Below, piece after piece: positions 1 through 7,725 of a DNA stretch of 14,780 nucleotides. Source of the DNA: Phycisphaerales bacterium UBA2266 (GTDB lineage: Bacteria; Planctomycetota; Phycisphaerae; Sedimentisphaerales; Anaerobacaceae). Position numbers and translations under genes: made by a program. The notes under the pieces were generated by a model. That model ran no database searches. It was not told where the DNA came from and was given only the letters and a program-made list of their open reading frames with translations. The stretch covers positions 1 through 14,780 of the forward strand of contig DDXG01000123.1 in assembly GCA_002347125.1 (NCBI GenBank). Reading direction: 5' to 3'. Position 1 is the stretch's first letter, and each line of letters starts with the position of its first letter.

Positions 1-34
1 GCCCTATGGCGCGCCCCATGACCCGGACGCCCCA

Positions 35-58
35 GGACGGCCGATCTCCCGGCCGCCC
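35..58 (-). other. GC-rich stem-loop downstream of tRNA-Arg
   Basis: The arms at 35-42 and 51-58 can pair at 7 of 8 positions around an 8-nt loop. It lies about 32 nt past the tRNA 3' end in the direction of tRNA transcription. It could help end transcription or processing, but no T-tract follows it, so it is not a convincing intrinsic terminator. The rest of the first 89 bases shows nothing else I recognise. Confidence 0.2.
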
Positions 59-89
59 GTAAACCTTTGCAGATACGGCACTTATGCGA

Positions 90-163
90 TACGCCTGGCA
101 GGATTCGAACCTGCGACCCCCGGTTTAGGAAACCGGTGCTCTATCCGACTGAGCTACAGGCGC
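90..163 (-). tRNA. tRNA-Arg (anticodon CCU)
   Basis: The reverse complement folds into a full cloverleaf of 74 nt. The 7-bp acceptor stem begins GCGCCTG and pairs with CAGGCGT, giving a G1:U72 wobble at its end. The D arm contains AGCTCAGTCGGATAGAGC. The anticodon stem is CCGGT/ACCGG with loop TTCCTAA, so the anticodon is CCT, reading the arginine codon AGG. The T arm contains GGTTCGAATCC. The discriminator base is A, and the CCA end is not encoded: the bases after the discriminator read TCG. A near-consensus promoter lies just upstream (177-205). It stands alone; the next gene on the same strand is the S9 peptidase, which ends 117 bases upstream. Confidence 0.96.
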
Positions 164-176
164 TCCGACAGCCGCG

Positions 177-205
177 ACTATATCGGCCACGAACGCATGT
201 GTCAA
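177..205 (-). promoter_or_regulatory. Sigma-70-type promoter of tRNA-Arg
   Basis: On the minus strand there is TTGACA (200-205), a 17-bp spacer, and TATAGT (177-182). Transcription would start about 7 nt before the mature tRNA 5' end at 163. The -35 box is a perfect consensus match and the -10 box differs at one base. It suits a strongly expressed stable RNA. Confidence 0.85.
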
Positions 206-279
206 CTATCGTGCGCGCCGAACCGTTTCGACCCATGAGAAATCCAACCTCTGCCGCCGGGTGAAATCGATGAATCAAC

Positions 280-2550
280 TTACCGTGTGTCGGCGCCGAT
301 GGCATTCCAGTTGGGCGGATCCACCCCCTGCAGGTGCTTCACGAAGAAATCCCGACGCTTACGCTGCCCGTATTCGCCGCCGGAGGTGTGGCCCTGGCCC
401 GGCAGGACCACCAGTTCAAACTCCTTCTTCGCCTTGATCAGGGCATCCACAAGCCGATACGTCGATTCCGGCGGCACGTTATTGTCCAGTTCTCCCACCA
501 TCAGCAGCAGGCGTCCCGTAAGCCGGTGGGCCTGTGTGATGTTCGATTGTTCCTCGTAGTGCGGCCCGACCGGATAACCCATCCATTGCTCATTCCACGA
601 AGCCTTGTCCATCCGGTTGTCGTGGCACCCGCACGACGCCACCGCCGCCTTGTAGAAATCCCCGAAGGCCAGTACGCCTCGCGCCGCGGACTGCCCACCG
701 GCGCTGGTGCCGTAGATGCCTACACGGGTCAGGTCCATATACGAGTGCTTCTCCGCGGCCGAACGAATCCACGCGATCCGGTCGGGAAAACCCGAGTCCC
801 CGAGGTTCTTCCAGCAGACATCGTGAAACGCCTTGGACCGGTTGTTCGTCCCCATTCCATCGATCTGCACCACGATGAAGCCCAGCTCCGCCAGGGACTG
901 GGCCCCGTGGTAATCGCTCCACGACTTGGGCACGAATGAACCGTGCGGCCCCGCGTAAATATCCTCAATAACGGGGTACTTCTTCGATTCATCCAGGTTC
1001 ATCGGCCGGTGGATGATCCCGAAGATATCCGTCTGGCCGTCGCGTCCCTTCGCAACAAACGGTTCCGGAGCGCGCCACCCGATGGCGTACAGCGCCGAGG
1101 CATCCGCCTTTCCCAGACGACAGATCAACTTGCCGTCGGCCGCCCGCCGCAATTCGTGAACCGGCGGCATATCGACCCGTGAATACGTGTCAATAAGGTA
1201 CCGACGGTCCGGGGAGAACTGCACCCTGTGGTTCCCGTGGCCCGGCGTCATACAGACCATGCCCGTCCCGTCGAAGTTCACGCGGTAGTATTGAATCAGA
1301 TACGGATCGCGGTCCTTCCTGCGGCCGGAGGCCATAAACTCGATGGTGCGCGCGGCCTCGTCGATCTGTCCGTAACCTCGAACGACCCAGCGTCCTTTGG
1401 TTATCCGGTTCTTGAGTCCACCGGCCTGGCCGTCATAGAGATAGAGGTGCCGGTAGCCGTGCCGTTCCGACGGCCAGATAATCTCCCGGCTCTTGTCCAG
1501 ATACCGGGGATCAACCCCGCCATCCCACCATTGATTGATGAATGTATCCGACCTCTCGTCGATCAGTGTGTGGACATCCCCCGCCCGGACATCGACGCGA
1601 AACACACGAACCCGCTGGTGGCCCCGGTCCGTTTTGGAAAACGTGAAGCTACCCCCGTCCGGCGCCCAGCGCAACCGCGGCGGCCCTTCGAAATCAACCG
1701 GCTCAACGTCGATCCGGGTCTGCTCCTTCGTCCGGACATCGAAGAGACGCATCTCAAAGGTGTCCAGCTTATCCCCGGGCAGATCGTAGGGGTACGACCG
1801 CATCACCGCCCGGCCGCCTTCCTTCGGCGAGGACTCAATCACGTAGACGAGCTTGTGGTCTCCGTCCTGTGTGCGATGGGCCACGACCGCATTGGAATCC
1901 GGCGACCAGACCGGCCGCGAATAGGAGTGGTTCGGCTCGCCGTCGTGGCTTAGACGGAACTCTCGGCTGTCCTGTGTGGCTCGTATGTACAGATTGTGCT
2001 CCCGGATGAGTGCTTCCCAACACCCATCCGGCGAGAGGAACCTGCCGGTGTCGGGGCGCCGGCTGTCGGTCCTCGGCCTGCGACCCTGGGCGTCGCCACG
2101 CAGCTGCGGTCTTGTCGCCTCACCTGTCTTCTCGCACCGGTACGTCCGCAGATCGCACCGGTACCGCCCGTTATCCACCTCGAATTCGACACTGTTGCAG
2201 TCATCGACCAGGTCGATCCAATCGAACGGCAGCTTCTCGCCCGAGTGCTGTCCCCCCGCGATCTCGCGGAGCGCCCCGGCGAGCTTTGCGTGGTCGAAGG
2301 CGGGCCGCACAACGGCGGCCTCGGCGTCGACCACCATGAACCGCTTGCCGCCGTCCGCCAGTTCCTTGCGATACCAGAACTTCCCGCCCCCGGCGAACCA
2401 CGTGGGCCGAATCTCCTTGTTCAAGACCAACCCCCGGCAACGCTCCTGCAACGCATCGGCCCGTTGGTAGTCCTCGATGGTCCCGGCTGCGAATGACACG
2501 CCCGACCAAAACGCCAGCACAGCTACCGCCAATATCCTGCTCCGTGGCAT
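280..2550 (-). CDS. Exported S9-family serine peptidase (prolyl oligopeptidase/DPP IV-like)
   Basis: This is a 756-residue peptidase of clan SC, family S9. Such enzymes cut short peptides, often after proline. An N-terminal signal peptide (MPRSRILAVAVLAFWSGVSF, then AAG) predicts export. The middle of the protein (about 170-490) has blade-like repeats of a beta-propeller (WSPD, WAPDG, FSPDRR). The C-terminal alpha/beta-hydrolase domain (about 500-745) carries the triad: Ser616 in GTSAGG, Asp689 in GELDNN and His721 in GQGH. Several cysteines in the N-terminal 180 residues suggest disulfides in an exported protein. I do not see the double-Glu motif that true DPP IV enzymes carry before their WSP blade, so strict dipeptidyl-peptidase activity is not assured. 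The start is the ATG at 2550, because GGAG lies 6 nt upstream and the signal peptide begins there. ATGs at 2562 and 2556 and a TTG at 2571 are alternatives. It is last in the four-gene operon, 36 bp after the prolidase. Confidence 0.9.
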   Translation of the reverse strand: MPRSRILAVAVLAFWSGVSFAAGTIEDYQRADALQERCRGLVLNKEIRPTWFAGGGKFWYRKELADGGKRFMVVDAEAAVVRPAFDHAKLAGALREIAGGQHSGEKLPFDWIDLVDDCNSVEFEVDNGRYRCDLRTYRCEKTGEATRPQLRGDAQGRRPRTDSRRPDTGRFLSPDGCWEALIREHNLYIRATQDSREFRLSHDGEPNHSYSRPVWSPDSNAVVAHRTQDGDHKLVYVIESSPKEGGRAVMRSYPYDLPGDKLDTFEMRLFDVRTKEQTRIDVEPVDFEGPPRLRWAPDGGSFTFSKTDRGHQRVRVFRVDVRAGDVHTLIDERSDTFINQWWDGGVDPRYLDKSREIIWPSERHGYRHLYLYDGQAGGLKNRITKGRWVVRGYGQIDEAARTIEFMASGRRKDRDPYLIQYYRVNFDGTGMVCMTPGHGNHRVQFSPDRRYLIDTYSRVDMPPVHELRRAADGKLICRLGKADASALYAIGWRAPEPFVAKGRDGQTDIFGIIHRPMNLDESKKYPVIEDIYAGPHGSFVPKSWSDYHGAQSLAELGFIVVQIDGMGTNNRSKAFHDVCWKNLGDSGFPDRIAWIRSAAEKHSYMDLTRVGIYGTSAGGQSAARGVLAFGDFYKAAVASCGCHDNRMDKASWNEQWMGYPVGPHYEEQSNITQAHRLTGRLLLMVGELDNNVPPESTYRLVDALIKAKKEFELVVLPGQGHTSGGEYGQRKRRDFFVKHLQGVDPPNWNAIGADTR

Positions 2551-2556
2551 AAGCAT

Positions 2557-2560
2557 CTCC
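2557..2560 (-). promoter_or_regulatory. Ribosome binding site that sets the S9 peptidase start
   Basis: GGAG sits 6 nt before the ATG at 2550 on the minus strand. None of the further-upstream in-frame starts (2562, 2556, or TTG 2571) has as good a site, and this one places the signal peptide at the very N-terminus. Confidence 0.55.
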
Positions 2561-2586
2561 ATATACTTCAAGATCGGCCCGACCCG

Positions 2587-3975
2587 TCAACATGAACAGA
2601 GCCGCTCGACCTCATCCATCTCCTTGGGTATGGGTCTGCCAAGAACGCGACAGCCATCATCGGTCACCAGAACATCGTCCTCAATCCGCACGCCGCCGAA
2701 ATCACGATAGGTTTCAACAACATCATAACGGACATACTGCGCAAACCTGCTCTCCGCGTGGTAACGGTCGATCAACGCCGGTATGAAATACAACCCCGGC
2801 TCAACCGTGATCACAAAACCTGGTTCAAGGGCCTTTGCCAGCCGTAGCGACTTGAACCCGAAAGCCGGGTTCCGCGGAATAGCCCGGGTGTATCCCACAT
2901 AGTCTTCGCCCAGCGACTCCATGTCATGCACATCCAACCCCATCATGTGCCCCAGCCCGCACTGGAAGAACAGCGTATGGGCCCCTTCTCCGGCCGCCGC
3001 CTCCACATCCCCTTTCACCAGTCCAAGTTCTTTCAGCCCCACGAGCAATTCACGCGCCGCCAGCAGATGCACCTGACGAAACTCGACGCCCGGCCGGACT
3101 GCCTCTATGGCCTTGCGCTGCGCATCGAGGACGATTCGGTAGATATCACGCTGTCTCGAATCGAACCGCCCCCCTATCGGGATCGTCCGCGTAATATCCC
3201 CCGCGTAGTGCATTGGCGACTCGGCTCCAGAGTCGTTGACGGCGATGTCGCCGGCCTTCATCAGATTCCCGTGAAACGGATTGTGCAGCGTCTCGCCATG
3301 AACCGAGAAGATCGTCTCAAACGCCGGCCGCACCCCGCGCGAAATCGCAATCCCCTCCATCAGCCCGGCGACCTCCCGTTCATACATCCCCGGCCGGGCC
3401 GTCCGCATGGCCGCGACCTGCATCTCATAACACGTCTCAATCGCCAACTCGATCTGCTCGACCTCTTCGGCTGTCTTAATCGACCGCTGCGCCACCACGG
3501 CCCGGATCAGCGATTCCGACGCCCCACGGACAATCGCCTCCGTTGACACCCCCATCGCCGAGGCCATCCTCAGCACGTTCTCTGCCCGATACGGCGGCAG
3601 CCAGTGGACCACCCGCCCACCCCGGCGTGCCGCAGTGAGCACATCGCACAGCTTGGCCATCGCCGCCGACCGGTCCACACCGCACTGCTCGCACCGCTGG
3701 TGCAGCGCCGGCTGCGGGCCCGTCCATACAATATCATCAGGCGTCGCATCGTCCCCGAACACGCATTCGGTCGCCTCATCCACATCGATCACGGCCGCCA
3801 ATGCCGGCGCGTCCGACCCAAAATAATACAGAAATGAACTGTCCTGTCGGAACGGATACGCGTTGAGCGTGTAATTCATCGGGCTAAGCCCGTTGCCCGG
3901 CAGGAGAATCACTCCCGAACAGACCGATTCCCTTAGCCGTCTGCGTCTTTGAATGTAGGTGCTCTTGTCGAACAT
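2587..3975 (-). CDS. M24B metallopeptidase, PEPD-like prolidase (Xaa-Pro dipeptidase)
   Basis: This is a 462-residue pita-bread dimetal peptidase without a signal peptide, so it is probably cytosolic. Residues 1-150 form the aminopeptidase-P N-terminal domain, with a FRQDSSFLYYFG segment resembling eukaryotic prolidase. The catalytic domain supplies all five metal ligands: Asp248, Asp260 (in AGDITRT), His343 (in GLGHMMGLDVHD), Glu392 (in TVEPGLYF) and Glu432 (in GGVRIEDDV). The 40-residue spacing between the last two glutamates and the FKSLRLAKALEPG segment look more like human PEPD than E. coli PepP. Prolidases hydrolyse Xaa-Pro and Xaa-Hyp dipeptides, releasing free proline or hydroxyproline. 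It starts 13 bp after the symporter stop, so they are almost certainly cotranscribed. Aminopeptidase P activity is the main alternative. Confidence 0.88.
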   Translation of the reverse strand: MFDKSTYIQRRRRLRESVCSGVILLPGNGLSPMNYTLNAYPFRQDSSFLYYFGSDAPALAAVIDVDEATECVFGDDATPDDIVWTGPQPALHQRCEQCGVDRSAAMAKLCDVLTAARRGGRVVHWLPPYRAENVLRMASAMGVSTEAIVRGASESLIRAVVAQRSIKTAEEVEQIELAIETCYEMQVAAMRTARPGMYEREVAGLMEGIAISRGVRPAFETIFSVHGETLHNPFHGNLMKAGDIAVNDSGAESPMHYAGDITRTIPIGGRFDSRQRDIYRIVLDAQRKAIEAVRPGVEFRQVHLLAARELLVGLKELGLVKGDVEAAAGEGAHTLFFQCGLGHMMGLDVHDMESLGEDYVGYTRAIPRNPAFGFKSLRLAKALEPGFVITVEPGLYFIPALIDRYHAESRFAQYVRYDVVETYRDFGGVRIEDDVLVTDDGCRVLGRPIPKEMDEVERLCSC

Positions 3976-3988
3976 GATGTCTCACATA

Positions 3989-5854
3989 TCAGACAGGCTT
4001 GTCGGCCGTCGTGTACTGTCGCCTCGTGCAGAGACTGACCACGACCAGGCACGCCACCGACAGCGTAATCGCCGGCAGCACGGCATCCAGCTTGGCCAGT
4101 TCCGTCGGCAGCCGGCCCTTGATCGCCTCCTCCCAGAGCAGCGTCGTCATGGTGCCGGCCAGAATCGACGAGATTGCCCCCGCCGTCGTCGCCCGCTTCC
4201 AGAACAACGCCGCCACCAGGCACGGTGTGATGGCCGAACCGTACACAGTGTAGGCGTACATCGCCTTCTGGAAGACCGTCGTCGAGGCCGAAAACGCCAG
4301 AGAGATCATCCACGCGATAATCCCGAACAACAATACCATCAGGCGGCTCATCCAGACGATCCGTCGCTGCGACGCCTTGCGGTTGACATACGTCAGGTAG
4401 ACGTCCTCGATGAACGTCGTCGCCGGAACCAACAGAAACGAGTCCGCTGTGGATATGATAATGCCCACCACCGTGACCATGAACACCAGGCCCAGGGCCA
4501 ATGGCATGAAGTGCCTGGCCGCGTAGATCAGGACGTACCGTCCGTTCTCGGGGTCGGGTATCAGGCTGGAGGCGAACCACGCCTCCGTGATGATCAGCTC
4601 CTCGATCAGAATGGCCACGAAGATCATGGCAATGACCGCCGACCTGGCGCCCCTGGCGTTGCGGCCGGCGAATATCCGCTGATACTGGTTCGCATCGCCC
4701 ATCACCAGCAGGAACACCGGCAGCAGGTAGTTGATGTACTCGGCCGGGCTGAACACCCCTAACAACTTCATGTGCCCTGGCCGGTCGCCCATCGCCGCAA
4801 ACGCCGACTGCATCCCTTCCAGCCCCCCTGCCTTCACCAGAAGCACCGGAAACGCAATCAACAGTGTGACTGTAATGACAATCCCCGTCACAATGTCGGC
4901 ATACGCCAGGCTCATCAATCCCGCCAGCATCGTATAGCCGATAATGAACGCCGCGGCCATCATCGTCGCCCGCCCGGCCGTCAGCCTTGGCTCGTGCAGA
5001 TACACCATCCCCTGCTCCGGCATGTCCGCCAACCGATACACCGCATCGGCCCCGGCCACGTCGTGCCCTGTCACAATCAGCCTGGTGTACGTGTCGCGCT
5101 TGATGATTCTCGTGTTCCTGAGCTGTTCAAGCTGCGCACGGTCTTCATCGGTCGCGTTGGGGTCATCGGCGATCTGCTGCTCCAGCGCCTCGATAGTCTG
5201 GCCGAGCGAATGTTTCAATTCGAGGATCGCGGTCGACGGCACGACCTCCACATACAGCCTCATGGCGGCCGGCAGCCATTGTCCCGACGCTCCATCCTTC
5301 ACATCGAGCGTAACCTGAGCCGACCCTGTCCAGTCCTGGGCGGGCTGATACTGAAGGTATCCCCTGTTCACCTGATGGCCCGTCAGCGTATCCCCGACAC
5401 GCAGGGGCACTTTGTCCTTCTTGCCCGCGATGACCTCCAGGACCATACCCCCGGCGTTGAACTGGTAGCTCACAATCACCATGTACGCCATGACCAGAGC
5501 AATCACCGCCAGCAGCCGGGTCTTCGGACCGTACCGCCGACCGATGATCTCCGGCACCGACAGGGCCTCGATGTTCCGCGCCCGCGTCGCAATGAACGAC
5601 AGCAGGATCATCCCGGCAAGAGTCCCCAGCGGCAGGAACAACCCCGCCATCCCGACCTCGTACGTCTTGCCCGCGTTGGCCACGATGGACCCGGTTCCAA
5701 TCCACACCGCCAGCATCGTACAGACCATGACCCACGGCGACAGGGTCCGCCCGGCGACGGTAAAATCCTCCTGGGTCCTGACCTGCCGCGACTTATAGAC
5801 GCCGATGCAACTGAGAACCGCCAGGTACACGAATATGGCCGAAAGATAGATCAT
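3989..5854 (-). CDS. Sodium:solute symporter (SSS family) with a large extracytoplasmic insertion
   Basis: This is a 621-residue membrane protein with the LeuT-fold core of SSS symporters (proline, sugar and pantothenate transporters). TM1 spans about 4-20. TM2 carries VWIGTGSIVANAG and TM3 FLPLGTLAGMILLSFIA, then a cytoplasmic RRYG loop, TM4 about 113-137 and TM5 from about 297. Further helices run to about 608. The IISTADS segment (466-472) matches the helix that supplies Na2-site hydroxyls in the family. Between TM4 and TM5, residues about 143-296 are soluble, which is unusual (separate entry). Substrate is not readable from sequence. Context with prolidase, two exported peptidases and HypD suggests proline, hydroxyproline or small imino peptides. 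It starts 7 bp after the M2-like gene, whose TGA stop overlaps its TGAGG ribosome site, implying translational coupling. Confidence 0.9.
   Translation of the reverse strand: MIYLSAIFVYLAVLSCIGVYKSRQVRTQEDFTVAGRTLSPWVMVCTMLAVWIGTGSIVANAGKTYEVGMAGLFLPLGTLAGMILLSFIATRARNIEALSVPEIIGRRYGPKTRLLAVIALVMAYMVIVSYQFNAGGMVLEVIAGKKDKVPLRVGDTLTGHQVNRGYLQYQPAQDWTGSAQVTLDVKDGASGQWLPAAMRLYVEVVPSTAILELKHSLGQTIEALEQQIADDPNATDEDRAQLEQLRNTRIIKRDTYTRLIVTGHDVAGADAVYRLADMPEQGMVYLHEPRLTAGRATMMAAAFIIGYTMLAGLMSLAYADIVTGIVITVTLLIAFPVLLVKAGGLEGMQSAFAAMGDRPGHMKLLGVFSPAEYINYLLPVFLLVMGDANQYQRIFAGRNARGARSAVIAMIFVAILIEELIITEAWFASSLIPDPENGRYVLIYAARHFMPLALGLVFMVTVVGIIISTADSFLLVPATTFIEDVYLTYVNRKASQRRIVWMSRLMVLLFGIIAWMISLAFSASTTVFQKAMYAYTVYGSAITPCLVAALFWKRATTAGAISSILAGTMTTLLWEEAIKGRLPTELAKLDAVLPAITLSVACLVVVSLCTRRQYTTADKPV
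4967..5428 (-). other. Soluble insertion domain within the SSS symporter (TM4-TM5 loop)
   Basis: About 154 residues (143-296) without a hydrophobic helix interrupt the transporter. Topology from the N-terminus places the loop outside the cytoplasmic membrane. The first half (about 152-207) has a GYLQYQPAQDWTG...VTLDVKDG...LYVEVVP pattern like half of a cadherin-like or VCBS beta-sandwich. The second half (about 210-250) is polar and probably helical, perhaps coiled coil (LELKHSLGQTIEALEQQIAD). The segment is in frame with normal codon use, so it is part of the protein and not an intron or frameshift. Its role is unknown; ligand capture or partner binding are guesses. Confidence 0.6.
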
Positions 5855-5861
5855 CAGCGCC

Positions 5862-7544
5862 TCACTGGATGAACTGCTCCACGAAATACCTGGCCGTCAG
5901 GGGTTCACCCGTCGCCCGCTCGATCATCTCATTCCACTCGTAACGAGCCGCCGGTCCCAGCACCCTCTCCCGCAAATACCGGCCGACCCGCCTATCCCCA
6001 ACGTAGCTGACGTCCTTGTCGCTATCGAGCTTCAGTATCTCGGCCACGATGTAATGATGCCACTGCGACGCCAGCAACTCGCCCAGCATGTAATTGTGGT
6101 AGTAGCAGGGCGCCACAACGAAGTGCAGCTTCGAGGCCCATCCGCCATCCGGCGGCCCCGGCGGACGCCGCAGATACTGGTGCTTCTCCACAAGGTCCCA
6201 CCACAAGGTATTGAGGTCCTGGTCCGGATCCGCGTACATCGCCTTCTCGAACTCGTACATGACCAGCGCCCACCGGACAAAGAGCACCTGCTGGAACCGC
6301 AGATACCTGACCGTCACCTCCTCGATCTCGGCCCGCTGGGCACCCGTCAGCCCCAACATCCGCTGCATCCAGGCGGGATTGCGGCTCAGGCGTCCGAAGA
6401 ACATCGCCACCGCCTCCGTTGTGAAGCTGTGCGCCGGCTCCCGCAACAGCCACGGCAGGCTTCGGTCGTGGTACTTGCTGTAGACCGCGTGGCCCAACTC
6501 GTGCAGAATCGTCTCGGCCCAACGCTCGGTATTCTGCAGATTGCACAGAATCCGCACGTCCCCCCGTCGATCCACATCGTGCCCATAAGCATGGGGGTAC
6601 TTGCCCGGCCGGTCGTACAGATCGCTTCGCGCCAGAATATCATCGACCGGCAGACCGATACCGGCGTAGTACTCCTGCGCCAGGACCTTCACATCGTGGT
6701 CGGCGTAGCAGGCGTCCAGGTCGCACTCATAGACCAGCGGTGTCCGCTGGAAGAACGGGTCATGGTAGTGCCACGGCATGAGGTCGCCCGGCTCGATCCC
6801 GTAGCCTTTCGCCAGCACTGCATCCAGTTCGCCCTTCATCTTCGCAAAGGGCTCATTTGTCAACTCACGCAGTTCCGCGAAGATGGCGTCCAGTTGCTCG
6901 GTGCTCTGCTCGCCGGTGACAACCGTCATCGTATGGAAGTTGTCGAAGCCCACCTGACGGGCCGCGGCGTTGCGAAGCCGCACCATCGCAATCAGGTCAC
7001 CGACGATGGCCTGACCGACCTGCTTGCTTGCCCTGTACATCAGCTCTCGCCTGTGAACATCCGTCTCCGTGGTCATGCTCGCGTAGACATCGCTCATCGT
7101 CACCGTCCGACCGTCGACGGTCCCTCGGAAGCTTCCGTACTCCTCCTGAATCTCGCCGTCGAGGGCCACGATATCCCGCAGCAGCCCCGGCTCAATCTGA
7201 TTCTGCAGGTAAGCGTAGTACAGCCTGTCGACCTGACGCTTCAGCAGCGGATCGCTCGCCACGGCGGCCCTGCGCACGGTCTTCAGATATGCGAAATCCC
7301 CCGCATCGCTGTAGATGCGCCGGATTCGCAGTTGCGTGTCGTTATACTGCTTGTACTTCGCCGGATCGCCGGTGGTCGTGGCCTCCCAATACAACAGGCC
7401 CGCCTTGCCCGTCAGCGGCGCCACCTGCGCGACATGTTTGTCGATAAATTCCCGCACCCCCGCTTCATCCAACTGGCGGCCATAGCCCGTCAAAGACCCC
7501 GCCATAACTACCGTCCATACCGCAAGTGTACGCTTCGTTGTCAT
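5862..7544 (-). CDS. Probable exported gluzincin metallopeptidase, M2 (ACE-like)/M3 type
   Basis: This is a 560-residue zinc peptidase. The HELGH motif (348-352) supplies two histidines and the catalytic Glu349. Glu377 in FTTEAVAMF, 24 residues after the motif, is the likely third ligand; the spacing is close to that of angiotensin-converting enzyme (23) and M3 enzymes. A downstream SKLHFVV...YYHNYM segment (471-486) resembles the M2 region that holds the substrate carboxylate. M2 enzymes remove C-terminal dipeptides from oligopeptides. The N-terminus (MTTKRTLAVWTVVMAGSLTG) looks like a short signal peptide, though weaker than that of the S9 protein. The ATG at 7544 has AGGGG 5 nt upstream. 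It is first in the peptidase/transport operon and is preceded by a strong promoter at 7619-7647. M2 versus M3 cannot be settled by eye. Confidence 0.82.
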   Translation of the reverse strand: MTTKRTLAVWTVVMAGSLTGYGRQLDEAGVREFIDKHVAQVAPLTGKAGLLYWEATTTGDPAKYKQYNDTQLRIRRIYSDAGDFAYLKTVRRAAVASDPLLKRQVDRLYYAYLQNQIEPGLLRDIVALDGEIQEEYGSFRGTVDGRTVTMSDVYASMTTETDVHRRELMYRASKQVGQAIVGDLIAMVRLRNAAARQVGFDNFHTMTVVTGEQSTEQLDAIFAELRELTNEPFAKMKGELDAVLAKGYGIEPGDLMPWHYHDPFFQRTPLVYECDLDACYADHDVKVLAQEYYAGIGLPVDDILARSDLYDRPGKYPHAYGHDVDRRGDVRILCNLQNTERWAETILHELGHAVYSKYHDRSLPWLLREPAHSFTTEAVAMFFGRLSRNPAWMQRMLGLTGAQRAEIEEVTVRYLRFQQVLFVRWALVMYEFEKAMYADPDQDLNTLWWDLVEKHQYLRRPPGPPDGGWASKLHFVVAPCYYHNYMLGELLASQWHHYIVAEILKLDSDKDVSYVGDRRVGRYLRERVLGPAARYEWNEMIERATGEPLTARYFVEQFIQ

Positions 7545-7618
7545 CGCGTCCCCTATCCAGAAACCATACGGTCAGCCGAGCCCCGCCCGCGCAGAGCCCC
7601 GACGCCAAGGGCCACGGT

Positions 7619-7647
7619 ACTATAGCACGAAGCCCTCCCCAGGTCAA
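7619..7647 (-). promoter_or_regulatory. Sigma-70-type promoter for the peptidase/transporter operon
   Basis: On the minus strand there is TTGACC (7642-7647), a 17-bp spacer and TATAGT (7619-7624). Transcription would start near 7612, leaving a leader of about 68 nt before the ATG at 7544. It lets the four peptidase and transport genes be expressed apart from the activase-hypD pair upstream. No operator repeat is obvious next to it. Confidence 0.75.
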
Positions 7648-7699
7648 AGAACACAGACCAACCCCCTCACTTCCCCCACGCCGCCCTGCCGCGTCTTGC

Positions 7700-7723
7700 G
7701 TCTATGGTCCGAGGTCTACGGTC
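7700..7723. repeat. Short direct repeat GTCTAYGGTC x2
   Basis: GTCTATGGTC (7700-7709) and GTCTACGGTC (7714-7723) lie 14 bp apart, immediately after the hypD stop codon. They differ at one base. They may be a remnant of a dispersed intergenic repeat or part of a transcript-end region; no hairpin with a T-tract follows. Confidence 0.4.
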
Positions 7724-7725
7724 TC

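Noticed and set aside
35..58. Intrinsic terminator after the tRNA
   Set aside because: The stem is GC-rich but has one mismatch and no T-tract, so I kept it only as a stem-loop.
6054..7625. Long plus-strand open frame of 523 codons
   Set aside because: It is antisense to the M2-like peptidase, Arg/His/Pro-rich and without family motifs. It is a by-product of GC-rich coding on the other strand. The same holds for plus-strand frames at 1228-1953, 4772-5872, 7888-8847 and 11644-12450, and for the minus-strand frames antisense to etfB (12835-13797) and etfA (13998-14729).
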